64,000 nt of DNA from Sansalvadorimonas sp965221135 (GTDB taxonomy: Bacteria; Pseudomonadota; Gammaproteobacteria; Pseudomonadales; Endozoicomonadaceae). Each line of letters starts with the position of its first letter. Within the stretch, counting starts at the first letter, position 1. Positions 26,282 to 34,709 of this stretch are shown here, piece after piece. The stretch is taken from positions 1 to 64,000 of the forward strand of contig CBDCRZ010000070.1 in assembly GCA_965221135.1 (NCBI GenBank). The letters are read 5' to 3'. A program made the translations under genes and the position numbers. The notes below the pieces were generated by a model that did not search any database, was not told the DNA's origin, and saw only the letters and a list, made by a program, of their open reading frames with translations.

Positions 26282-28177
26282 TTAAGAAAAGTGTCTCTCC
26301 ACACTCAATGTTTGAACCACACGCCCGGCGCCACTGCCCGATGTACTGATCCCAGTGGATAAGCACAAACCGACCCACGGAGTGGGTGCCTCCATAACCT
26401 CCACTAGTTGACCAGGAAGAACCAAACCCGGTTCCTGCCCACTCACAGTCTGTGGCAAGTCGAGAGTCACCACAGCTTGAGATCCTCCCTCCGAAAGCAC
26501 ATTCCGCCCCCGCTCGGTATTAACATCCACCTCCGTCAGCCAGTCCTCAATAATATCCGGGGCTGGTCTGTCCCCAGCTGTGCCACTACGCTGTACATCT
26601 ACTGCCACACCCACATAAATACCCGACACATACACAGCGTTATATTCCTGCTCTGGCCGCCACTCCACACTCATGCTGAACACCATGCTTTCGGGAATGG
26701 CGTGATCTATGGGGGTGTTGTCTTCCAGCCAGTTCCAGGGGCTGATTTGGTAACGAGGCTGAAGTGCGAGTGCATCCGTATCGGCTGAAGGAATCACTAC
26801 TGCTCCGGCTGTATTGGCGATTTGTGCGATCACCTGCATGGGTGTTTGCTCCACATAGCTGAAGGTGCCGCCGGGGATGATCCAATCTGGTGTGGCCCAG
26901 GTTTCAGTGGAGTCCCAGCTGAGGGTAAAACCTGTGTTGATCAGTTCAGATTCGGCAGCTTGTACGGCTGAGATGTCGTTGGTTTCTGTTTTGGTGCGCG
27001 AGGGAGCATAGGGCGCAGCCAATAGGCGCGTGCGGCTTTCACCGCTGATGCGATACTCCTCATTGTTGAAGCTGCGCTCTGTATCGTACCCGGTGACCAT
27101 AAACACCCAATCCCAACCATTGATAGTCACTTTGATATCTTTGGTGCCGCTTGCATCAGGCTCAATCAGAGCCAGTACGGCTTTGTTGGCGACGGAGGCT
27201 GAGAGCTGCCAGGTGAAGGAGTCGATATCCAGATCGATGGTGATATCGAGTAGTTCCAGTGGCTCATTGTCCGGCAGGCGTACAGCATTGACGGTATTCA
27301 TCAGCAGATAACACTCCTTGTCATCAGGCTTGGGCGGCTTTAGTACGAGAGGCTTAACCTTGGCCCCGTACCTCAGGTTTCGCTGCCGGTCTTTGATGCG
27401 CTCAGAACGCCCTTCCCCCCAGAGAAAATTGGGTGATACATCACGCTTGGCGGCTTGCTGCCAGGGCACCTTAGGCGCTGCATCTTTGGGTTGAATAGCA
27501 TGGGGAGGATTATGACCTTCAAACCGGAACCAGAGCTGAGGCACCATATCTGGCCGGTAGTGGTGTGATTCGAACTGAAAAGCCAGTTGGCCGGGAGGGT
27601 CAGACCAGAGCGGTGGTTGTCGGTGGTCGTTCAGCTTCCATGTCGATGATGTGGTATCTACCCGGAACCATGGCCCGCCGTGGATCTGGTCTTTTGCGGG
27701 AGGCTGCCCCCAAAGAAGAGCTGCGTGGGTTTGTTTGGGGCAGGCTGACTTATCCCAGAGGATGTTTGTGGGTTGTGGGTCAGTGGGGCGGGTGTTGGTC
27801 CAGGTACTGTTTGTTTTGGTCTCTTCAGGAGTTGGGGTTTCCCAGTTTATTGAAGTTGCGTCATCTTTGGTGGAGACGGCATCCCAACCCATTGTGCTGC
27901 CTGATGCTGGCATTGGCTCTGCTTGTTCGAACCAAAGACGACTGGTGCCATCACGAACCTGACCTTCTTTCCAGAGTGTTTGAATTGCTTGTTGGTTAAC
28001 AACGCTCTGTTGCCAGCTGATTTGGGGTTGCACCCTTAAAGAAGGCGAAACCGGGTAATCAAGATCCAGCCCCACCAGAAAGAACATCTCCAGCTGGTCG
28101 GCTTGTTCCGGTGGCGTATAGGCTCTTCCGGTCAAGGTGATAGTTAGCGCGTCACCAGCGGGCGGTTTGTAGGCCAT
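26282..28177 (-). CDS. Large phage structural protein, probably tail or baseplate
   Basis: The 631-residue protein starts at ATG 28177, overlapping the stop of the upstream gene (TGATG). The N-terminal 280 residues are rich in Trp and Pro with repeated LWG/LWF-type segments (NFLWGEG, PQLWFRFEG), a low-complexity display-like region. The C-terminal half (ITINGWDWVFMVTGYDTERSF, then EEYRISGESRTRLL and TPMQVIAQIANTAGAVV) resembles baseplate hub or tail-tip proteins in general layout. No signal peptide. The call as structural protein rests on neighbours and on this weak resemblance. Confidence 0.55.
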   Translation of the reverse strand: MAYKPPAGDALTITLTGRAYTPPEQADQLEMFFLVGLDLDYPVSPSLRVQPQISWQQSVVNQQAIQTLWKEGQVRDGTSRLWFEQAEPMPASGSTMGWDAVSTKDDATSINWETPTPEETKTNSTWTNTRPTDPQPTNILWDKSACPKQTHAALLWGQPPAKDQIHGGPWFRVDTTSSTWKLNDHRQPPLWSDPPGQLAFQFESHHYRPDMVPQLWFRFEGHNPPHAIQPKDAAPKVPWQQAAKRDVSPNFLWGEGRSERIKDRQRNLRYGAKVKPLVLKPPKPDDKECYLLMNTVNAVRLPDNEPLELLDITIDLDIDSFTWQLSASVANKAVLALIEPDASGTKDIKVTINGWDWVFMVTGYDTERSFNNEEYRISGESRTRLLAAPYAPSRTKTETNDISAVQAAESELINTGFTLSWDSTETWATPDWIIPGGTFSYVEQTPMQVIAQIANTAGAVVIPSADTDALALQPRYQISPWNWLEDNTPIDHAIPESMVFSMSVEWRPEQEYNAVYVSGIYVGVAVDVQRSGTAGDRPAPDIIEDWLTEVDVNTERGRNVLSEGGSQAVVTLDLPQTVSGQEPGLVLPGQLVEVMEAPTPWVGLCLSTGISTSGSGAGRVVQTLSVERHFS

Positions 28178-28757
28178 CAAATATCTGAGGGTTTGGGGAC
28201 AGGTTGAACAGGCCCATGACAGATAGGCCGAAAGTACTGCCGTGCCCGAAAGGTGGCTGTGCCACTGGTGCCTGTGTTACTGGCCCCGTCATCAATCCAC
28301 CATGTCGGCTCATCACCGCCTGAGATACCAGCCTGAATGCACTCGTACACAAACCCTTGGTACTGTGGGCCGGGTCTGCCGGATGAACAATCGCGCCCGC
28401 ACTATAGGCAGTGTTGGGTGACCATGTGCTGCCGTAGTCGTCGAGCGCAATCACCAGCACCGGCTCGGAGAAATAACCCACATCCATAGCGAAGGCACCA
28501 TCGGTGGGTTGGCTGTTACCGGATGCCAGCACCACGCGCTTCTGTCCTTCTCCAGGAATGTCCTGTTTCAGGTAAGACACCGCCAGCAGTTCTCGGCCCG
28601 CCGGGAAACCACTGACTTCCACTGTGCCTGCCACATAGCGAAGGATGTCATCCCCTGACGCAACATCCAGCACCACGTTTGTGCCAGCTGGCGGGGTGTA
28701 GGCTGACTCCGCTGGAAAAACCATCCCAACGGGATCTGGTGTGTACAAAGTCGCCAT
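28177..28757 (-). pseudogene. Phage protein, C-terminally frameshifted
   Basis: The start is ATG 28757 and the good frame runs through GYFSEPVLVIALDDYGSTW and NTAYSAGAIVHP. Near 28350, at CCAAGGGTTTG, the frame slips; the other frame continues with GFVYECIQAGISGGDEPTWW, SGTATFRARQYFRPICHGPVQ and ends at a TGA that overlaps the next ATG. The corrected end is convincing because it matches the neighbouring paralogue (RCIQAG, SGTAIFEAQKIRQPIVHGP). As written, the open frame reads to 28152 with an unrelated tail. Confidence 0.7.
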
Positions 28758-28766
28758 ACTGTTCCT

Positions 28767-29077
28767 CTACTCCGCTGGTGGAACAGCGGGAGCCGGGGGC
28801 ATTGGCCCATGAACTATGGGTTGACGAATCTTCTGCGCCTCAAAGATGGCTGTGCCACTGGTCAGCTGATCTGTAGGCAGAGGTGGTACAGGCAAGGCTG
28901 CGTCAGTTGTCCCTGCCTGAATACAGCGATACCGATAGCCATTCGCCGGATAGGGAAACACAAGGTTGTCAGGGCATAGGCGGTGTCGGCTTTGAGTGGC
29001 GTACCAACATCGTCGTAAGCCATCACCAGGACTGCATTTTTGAGTATCTCGAGCATGCACTGGGTATCGAACGCCAA
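28767..29077 (-). pseudogene. Phage protein fragment, paralogue of the next gene, frameshifted
   Basis: The frame from 29077 reads CMLEILKNAVLVMAYDDVGTP and TAYALTT; near 28960 it must shift by one base to continue as FPYPANGYRYRCIQAGTTD and SGTAIFEAQKIRQPIVHGPMP. It matches the second half of the 28177-28757 product. The only possible start is TTG 29077, with a stop upstream, so the 5' part seems lost where the divergent DUF3489 gene begins. Confidence 0.6.
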
Positions 29078-29103
29078 TAAACAGAAATCGATGGAGATGA
29101 GCT

Positions 29104-29667
29104 ATGAAAACATCCAAAAAACCACTCTCAGCCAGCCAAACCAACACCCTGAAACTGGGTCATGACAAAGGCACCTTTACCGCACAGGATATGCCCATTA
29201 AGGGCGGCGCTGCGAAAAAGGTTCTCGACAGCCTGCTGAACAAGGAGCTGATTAAGTCCATCAACCGCAACGGCCGCTGGGTTGATTACGCCCTGACGCC
29301 AGCCGGGCGACAAGCTATTGGCATAGAACAATCCGAGCCGGTTCAAACTCCCCCCAAGGCAAAGCCCAAAACCAGACCTGGTAGCAAGCTGGATCAAGTG
29401 ATCAACCTTCTGAACCGCAAAGAAGGGGCAACCATTCCGCAGATGATGGAGCAAACCGGCTGGCAGCAGCACACAGTGCGCGGCACCTTTGCCGGAGCAC
29501 TGAAAAAACGGCTGGGGCTGACCATCGAGTCGGAAAAAGCAGACGGCCAAGACCGTGTGTATCGCATCACTGCTGGGCTGGAGACTGCCTGGTGCCTATC
29601 AACCCAAGTCAGAGAGCCGGTCCTTTCTGTTCAAAAGAGCATCCGGCTCTTCTTATTCTGCCCCTGA
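29104..29667 (+). CDS. DUF3489-containing, winged-helix-like protein
   Basis: The 187-residue protein starts after GGAGATGAGCT. Residues 8-75 form a small helical domain with KKVLDSLLNKELIKSINRNG (winged-helix-like), then a Pro/Lys linker, and residues 92-150 carry DUF3489: GSKLDQVINLLNRKEGATI, MMEQTGWQQHTVRGTFAGAL and KKRLGLTIESEK. Such proteins are common in proteobacterial prophages and are presumed DNA binding. The last 35 or so residues after YRITAGLE look unlike the family, so the true end may have been altered. Confidence 0.8.
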   Translation: MKTSKKPLSASQTNTLKLGHDKGTFTAQDMPIKGGAAKKVLDSLLNKELIKSINRNGRWVDYALTPAGRQAIGIEQSEPVQTPPKAKPKTRPGSKLDQVINLLNRKEGATIPQMMEQTGWQQHTVRGTFAGALKKRLGLTIESEKADGQDRVYRITAGLETAWCLSTQVREPVLSVQKSIRLFLFCP

Positions 29668-30038
29668 CCAATGGCCATCTTATGGTGAGCCGAGTGAACC
29701 GGATTGATGTCCGAACTCTTGCCACGCTCAATCGTTGGTACCCCAACTTTATCGATGCGCTCGCGCTGGTGCAAAATGGCAATCTCGATGTGATGGCTGG
29801 CCATGGTGTTGTTGCCCTGCATCGTGATTGTGATGAGCCCTGGCATGAGCAACAGCCAAGGTTTTTTCGTGGTCCCGTGGATATGGGCCGCTGGGCCAAA
29901 GAGTTGAAAATTTCGCGTCTGTTCTGGCATTCTCTGGCGGTGGACGATGCCGAAAATGGTCAACCTGAGAGTCAACCAAAAAAGTCAACCAAGTTGACTA
30001 TTTCCAAGGAATGGACAGAGCTTTGGTTGACCCGCTAA
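29592..30038 (+). CDS. Phage-region protein of unknown function; source of repeated 3' segment
   Basis: The frame encodes up to 148 residues and overlaps the DUF3489 gene; a start at 29681 (MVSRVNRIDVRTLATLNRWY) is more plausible than 29592. The last 51 codons, from MGRWAKELKISRLFWHSLAV to ELWLTR, are repeated at the end of every zinc-finger unit, each time opening with ATG and staying in frame. I do not recognise the family. This is the upstream edge of the amplified array and the likely parent of those fragments. Confidence 0.5.
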   Translation: MPINPSQRAGPFCSKEHPALLILPLTNGHLMVSRVNRIDVRTLATLNRWYPNFIDALALVQNGNLDVMAGHGVVALHRDCDEPWHEQQPRFFRGPVDMGRWAKELKISRLFWHSLAVDDAENGQPESQPKKSTKLTISKEWTELWLTR

Positions 30039-30231
30039 CTATTTGCTGTTGCGGCCTTAAAAAGTCAACCCCGGTGTGAGTCTGTCACCAGCGCTTTTGC
30101 CATGCTCCGTACCCGCTGATTATTGAACCCTGCAGGCCCCCCGTAAAGACCGGGTTTCTATCGTGGGGATGTTCCTCGCCGTTATCACGTTTGAGTCTAT
30201 CCTCTTCACCTTCTTTTTTGGGGGGGACTCT
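30039..30231 (+). promoter_or_regulatory. Conserved leader of zinc-finger units with poly-T/poly-G tract before the start
   Basis: This leader is repeated before every gene. It contains TTGAACCCTGCAGG, a C6 tract and, directly before the start, T6 (30214-30219) then G7 (30220-30226) and ACTCT before the ATG. The G tract is the only Shine-Dalgarno candidate. Tract lengths differ between units: T6G7 in 1, 3 and 9; T1G6 in 2 and 8; T6G5 plus T in 5, 6 and 7; T1G5 plus T in 10; T5G5 then CAGGTAT in 4. No sharp sigma-70 promoter could be fixed by eye. Confidence 0.5.
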
Positions 30232-32193
30232 ATGCTCTTTAAGTCATGCATTTGTATCTTGACGACCTCTATTGTCATCAGTCTGATTTCTCCCAATACC
30301 TTTTCCGGCAACAACAAGCTTATCCATATACCTGCGCTTAAATCTAATCAACCGGTTTACCCGGTGCAAATTCATATCGACTCGACGGGAAGGGTCGCCA
30401 TTCCGGGTACAAAGGGCACGCAAATCCACCCCCATGGAACAACATCCTGTTCTGTGGTGAAGGCTGGCGATCAACACATTGTGCATTGCCAGGGAAAGGA
30501 ACAAAACACACAACTCACACTCACACACGCAAAGCAGGCATTCCCTCTTGTGATTGAAGGGAATGCCTTGACCCGTATTGAGGATAAATCGGGAGTTTGC
30601 AATATATTTTCTGAAAAGGGCGGTGAAATGTATATCCCTGACATTCATTGCTCACTTCACTCCAGTACCGAACGGCTTTTTCCTGAACTAACACCTCAGA
30701 ATAGCTGGACAAGTGACGACAGCCATGAGCTTCAGACAAGCCCTTCACACTCAGAGAATTCCGGAGACAGGACATTCTGGGAGGATAACTTCCCCTGGGA
30801 CAGCATTGAGGTTCAATCTGACACTGAACTTCTTCCTGCAGACACTCCGGATACGCACACTCTCAGAGTCCGTCCAGGAAAAAAGCGCATTCACACAGGG
30901 GAGCGCCCTTTTGTCTGCCCCGTCGAAGGCTGTAAAAAAGGCTTTGCCCGATCCGGCACCCTCACCAGGCACAAGCGCATTCACACAGGGGAGCGCCCTT
31001 TTGTCTGCCCCGTCGAAGGCTGTAAACAGGACTTTGCCCGATCCTGTCACCTCACCAGGCACAAGCGCATTCACACAGGGGAGCGCCCTTTTGTCTGCCC
31101 CGTCGAAGACTGCAAACAGGGCTTTACCCAATCCAGTCATCTCACCACTCACAAGCGCATTCACACAGGGGAGCGCCCTTTTGTCTGCCCCGTCGAAGGC
31201 TGTAAAAAAGGCTTTGCCCGATCCAGTGACCTCACCACTCACAAGCGCATTCACACAGGGGAGCGCCCTTTTGTCTGCCCCGTCGAAGGCTGTAACCAGG
31301 GCTTTACCCAATCCAGTGACCTCACCAGGCACAAGCGCATTCACACAGGGGAGCGCCCTTTTGTCTGCCCCGTCGAAGGCTGCAAACAGGGCTTTACCCA
31401 ATCCGGTGCCCTCACCACCCACAAGCGCACTCACACAGGGGAGCGCCCTTTTGTCTGCCCCGTCGAAGGCTGCAAACAGGGCTTTACCAAATCCGGTGCC
31501 CTCACCACCCACAAGCGCATTCACACAGGGGAGCGCCCTTTTGTCTGCCCCGTCGAAGGCTGCAAACAGGGCTTTGCCCGATCCAGTCACCTCACCACCC
31601 ACAAGCGCATTCACACAGGGGAGCACCCTTTTGTCTGCCCCGCCGAAGGCTGCAAACAGGGCTTTACCCAATCCAGTAACCTCACCACCCACAAGCGCAC
31701 TCACACAGGGGAGCGCCCTTTTGTCTGCCCCGTCGAAGGCTGCAAACAGGGCTTTACCCAATCCGGTACCCTCACCACCCACAAGCGCACTCACACAGGG
31801 GAGCGCCCTTTTGTCTGCCCCGTCGAAGGCTGCAAACAGGGCTTTACCCAATCCGGTGCCCTCACCACCCACAAGCGCACTCACACAGGGGAGCGCCCTT
31901 TTGTCTGCCCCGTCGAAGGCTGCAAACAGTGCTTTACCCAATCCAGTCACCTCACCACCCACAAGCGCACTCACACAGGGGAGCGCCCTTTTGTCTGCCC
32001 CGTCGAAGGCTGCAAACAGAGCTTTACCCAATCCAGTCACCTCACCCCCCACAAGCGCACTCACACAGGGGAGCGCCCTTTTGTCTGCCCCGTCGAAGGC
32101 TGCAAACAGGGCTTTACCCAATCCAGTGCCCTCACCACCCACAAGCGCATTCACACAGGGGACAACACAAAATCCCATCCTTCTCTTGAGTGA
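30232..32193 (+). CDS. Secreted C2H2 zinc-finger array protein, unit 1 (14 fingers)
   Basis: The 653-residue product starts at the ATG after GGGGGGGACTCT; MLFKSCICILTTSIVISLIS followed by PNTFSG is a signal peptide. A constant region to about residue 215 (VQIHIDSTGRVAIPGTKGTQ; Cys at CSV, HCQG, GVCN, HCSL) is of unknown family. Fingers span about 30892-32160, each FVCPVEGCK...F...L..HKR.H with linker TGERP. Helix residues -1,1,2,3 in order: RSGT, RSCH, QSSH, RSSD, QSSD, QSGA, KSGA, RSSH, QSSN, QSGT, QSGA, QSSH, QSSH, QSSA. All zinc ligands are intact. Predicted to bind up to 42 bp of DNA if all fingers engage. The short tail DNTKSHPSLE is shared by the units. Confidence 0.9.
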   Translation: MLFKSCICILTTSIVISLISPNTFSGNNKLIHIPALKSNQPVYPVQIHIDSTGRVAIPGTKGTQIHPHGTTSCSVVKAGDQHIVHCQGKEQNTQLTLTHAKQAFPLVIEGNALTRIEDKSGVCNIFSEKGGEMYIPDIHCSLHSSTERLFPELTPQNSWTSDDSHELQTSPSHSENSGDRTFWEDNFPWDSIEVQSDTELLPADTPDTHTLRVRPGKKRIHTGERPFVCPVEGCKKGFARSGTLTRHKRIHTGERPFVCPVEGCKQDFARSCHLTRHKRIHTGERPFVCPVEDCKQGFTQSSHLTTHKRIHTGERPFVCPVEGCKKGFARSSDLTTHKRIHTGERPFVCPVEGCNQGFTQSSDLTRHKRIHTGERPFVCPVEGCKQGFTQSGALTTHKRTHTGERPFVCPVEGCKQGFTKSGALTTHKRIHTGERPFVCPVEGCKQGFARSSHLTTHKRIHTGEHPFVCPAEGCKQGFTQSSNLTTHKRTHTGERPFVCPVEGCKQGFTQSGTLTTHKRTHTGERPFVCPVEGCKQGFTQSGALTTHKRTHTGERPFVCPVEGCKQCFTQSSHLTTHKRTHTGERPFVCPVEGCKQSFTQSSHLTPHKRTHTGERPFVCPVEGCKQGFTQSSALTTHKRIHTGDNTKSHPSLE

Positions 32194-32233
32194 CCATTCT
32201 CTGATAGCGCACGGACTGTATGGGGTGACAATA

Positions 32234-32279
32234 GGGTTATCAATATCTACATCTACAAATTTGTTTATATTGATAACCC
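32234..32279 (+). terminator. Hairpin after unit 1
   Basis: GGGTTATCAATAT and ATATTGATAACCC form a 13-bp perfect stem around a 20-base loop, about 40 bases after the stop codon. No T tract follows; it may be a terminator, an RNA-stabilising element or a recombination site. Confidence 0.5.
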
Positions 32280-32296
32280 ATCTGGTGGGGAATGAT

Positions 32297-32494
32297 TCAG
32301 CGATGAATGTTCTTCATCACCTTCTCCACCCCTCGGCTGGCAATGTAGCTACCCATCCCCAGCTGGACGATACCGAGCAACTTCAACGCCAGTGTTTCAC
32401 TTAAGTCCGGGGAAGCCCAGCCCATCCATCGACACATAATCGGCACCGTAAACACCAGCATAACAATGGGTCGCCATATGAGCCGCTGGGCCAA
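32297..32494 (-). pseudogene. Holin gene remnant, unit 1
   Basis: Antisense fragment encoding the C-terminal 55 or so residues of the phage holin (CRWMGWASPDLSE, KLLGIVQLGMGSYIASRG). The N-terminal third is lost and fused to the antisense of the 51-codon segment. Compare the full gene at 60929-61297. Confidence 0.8.
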
Positions 32495-32820
32495 AGAGCT
32501 GAAAGTCTCGCGTTTGTTCTGGCATTCACTGGCGGAGGACGATGCCGAAAATGGTCAACCTGAGAGTCAACCAAAAAAGTCAACCAAGTTGACTATTTCC
32601 AAGGAATGGACAGAGCTTTGGTTGACCCGCTAACTATTTGCTATTGCGGCCTTAAAAAGTTAACCCCGGTGTGAGTCTGTCGCCAGCGCTTTTGCGGTGC
32701 TCCGTACCCGCTGATTATTGAACCCTGCAGGCCCCCCGTAAAGACCGGGTTTCTATCGTGGGGATGTTCCTCGCCGTCATCACGTTTGAGTCTATCCTCT
32801 TCACCTTCTGGGGGGACTCT

Positions 32821-34076
32821 ATGCTCTTTAAGTCATGCATTTGTATCTTGACGACCTCTATTGTCATCAGTCTGATTTCTCCCAATACCTTTTCCGGCAA
32901 CAACAAGCTTATCCATATACCTGCGCTTAAATCTAATCAACCGGTTTACCCGGTGCAAATTCATATCGACTCGACGGGAAGGGTCGCCATTCCGGGTACA
33001 AAGGGCACGCAAATCCACCCCCATGGAACAACATCCTGTTCTGTGGTGAAGGCTGGCGATCAACACATTGTGCATTGCCAGGGAAAGGAACAAAACACAC
33101 AACTCACACTCACACACGCAAAGCAGGCATTCCCTCTTGTGATTGAAGGGAATGCCTTGACCCGTATTGAGGATAAATCGGGAGTTTGCAATATATTTTC
33201 TGAAGAGGGCGGTGAAATGTATATCCCTGACATTCATTGCTCACTTCACTCCAGTACCGAACGGCTTTTTCCTGAACTAACACCTCTGAATAGCTGGACA
33301 AGTGACGACAGCCATGAGCTTCAGACAAGCCCTTCACACTCAGAGAATTCCGAAGACTGGACATTCTGGGAGGATAACTTCCCCTGGGACAGCATTGAGG
33401 TTCAATCTGACACTGAACTTCTTCCTGCAGACACTCCGGATACGCACACTCTCAGAGTCCGTCCAGGAAAAAAGCGCATTCACACAGGGGAGCGCCCTTT
33501 TGTCTGCCCCGTCGAAAGGCTGCAAACAGGGGCGGCTTTGCCCCCGAATCCAGGGTACCCAACCTCACCAGGCACAAGCGCACTCACACAGGGGCGCGCC
33601 CTTTTGTCTGCCCCGTCGAAGGCTGCAAACAGAGCTTTACACAATCCAGTCACCTCACCACCCACAAGCGCACTCACACAGGGGCGCGCCCTTTTGTCTG
33701 CCCCGTCGAAGGCTGCAAACAGGGCTTTACCCAATCCGGTCACCTCACCACCCACAAGCGCACTCACACAGGGGCGCGCCCTTTTGTCTGCCCCGTCGAA
33801 GGCTGCAAACAGGACTTTACCCGATCCAGTCACCTCACCACCCACAAGCGCATTCACACAGGGGAGCGCCCTTTTGTCTGCCCCGTCGAAGGCTGCAAAC
33901 AGGGCTTTACCCAATCCAGTGCCCTCACCGCCCACAAGCGCACTCACACAGGGGAGCGCCCTTTTGTCTGCCCCGTTGAAGGCTGCAAACAGGGCTTTAC
34001 CCAATCCAGTGCCCTCACTAGGCACAAGCGCATTCACACAGGGAACAACACAAAATCCCATCCTTCTCTTGAGTGA
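32821..34076 (+). pseudogene. Zinc-finger array gene, unit 2, scrambled first finger (about 6 fingers)
   Basis: The signal peptide and constant domain are normal, but the first finger (33490-33570) carries several one- and two-base insertions, starting with GAAAGGC for GAAGGC. Reading therefore leaves the finger frame and runs in another frame to 34287. In the finger frame, five intact fingers follow (helix starts QSSH, QSGH, RSSH, QSSA, QSSA) and the normal tail ends at 34076. Either the copy is dead, or the local sequence is unreliable. It would otherwise be the smallest array of the family. Confidence 0.75.
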
Positions 34077-34116
34077 CCATTCTCTGATAGCGCACGGACT
34101 GTATGGGGTGACAATA

Positions 34117-34162
34117 GGGTTATCAATATCTACATCTACAAATTTGTTTCTATTGATAACCC
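34117..34162 (+). terminator. Hairpin after unit 2
   Basis: GGGTTATCAATA pairs with TATTGATAACCC, 12-bp stem, same position relative to the stop as in unit 1. Confidence 0.5.
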
Positions 34163-34179
34163 ATCTGGTGGGGAATGAT

Positions 34180-34377
34180 TCAGCGATGAATGTTCTTCAT
34201 CACCTTCTCCACCCCTCGGCTGGCAATGTAGCCACCCATCCCCAGCTGGACGATACCGAGCAACTTCAACGCCAGTGTTTCACTTAAGTCCGGGGAAGCC
34301 CAGCCCATCCATCGACACATAATCAGCGCCGTAAACACCAGCATAACAATGGGTCGCCATATGGGGCGCTGGGCCAA
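34180..34377 (-). pseudogene. Holin gene remnant, unit 2
   Basis: Antisense C-terminal holin fragment (VMLVFTALIMCRWMGWASPD, then GGYIASRGVEKVM). It matches the full holin at 60929-61297 in its last 55 or so codons. Confidence 0.8.
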
Positions 34378-34709
34378 AGAGCTGAAAGTTTCGCGTCTGT
34401 TCTGGCATTCACTGGCGGTGGACGATGCCGAAAATGGTCAACCTGAGAGTCAACCAAAAAAGTCAACCAGGTTGACTTTTTTCAAGGGCTGGAAGGAGCT
34501 GTGGTTGACCCGCTAAGTATTTGCTATTGCGGCCTTAAAAAGTCAACCCCGGTGTGAGTCTGTCGCCAGCGCTTTTGCGGTGCTCCGTACCCGCTGATTA
34601 TTGAACCCTGCAGGCCCCCCGTAAAGACCGGGTTTCTATCGTGGGGATGTTCCTCGCCGTTATCACGTTTGAGTCTATCCTCTTCACCTTCTTTTTTGGG
34701 GGGGACTCT

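Noticed and set aside
27565..27999. Plus-strand frame of 144 residues inside the phage structural gene
   Set aside because: Antisense to the 631-residue frame, no ribosome-binding site, Trp/Gly-rich composition explained by the opposite strand.
30120..30317. Small minus-strand frame at the start of every unit (MLLPEKVLGEIRLM...), and another beginning MNVRDIHFTAL
   Set aside because: They are antisense to the leader, signal peptide and constant domain; their conservation is explained by the sense gene, and no ribosome-binding site was seen.
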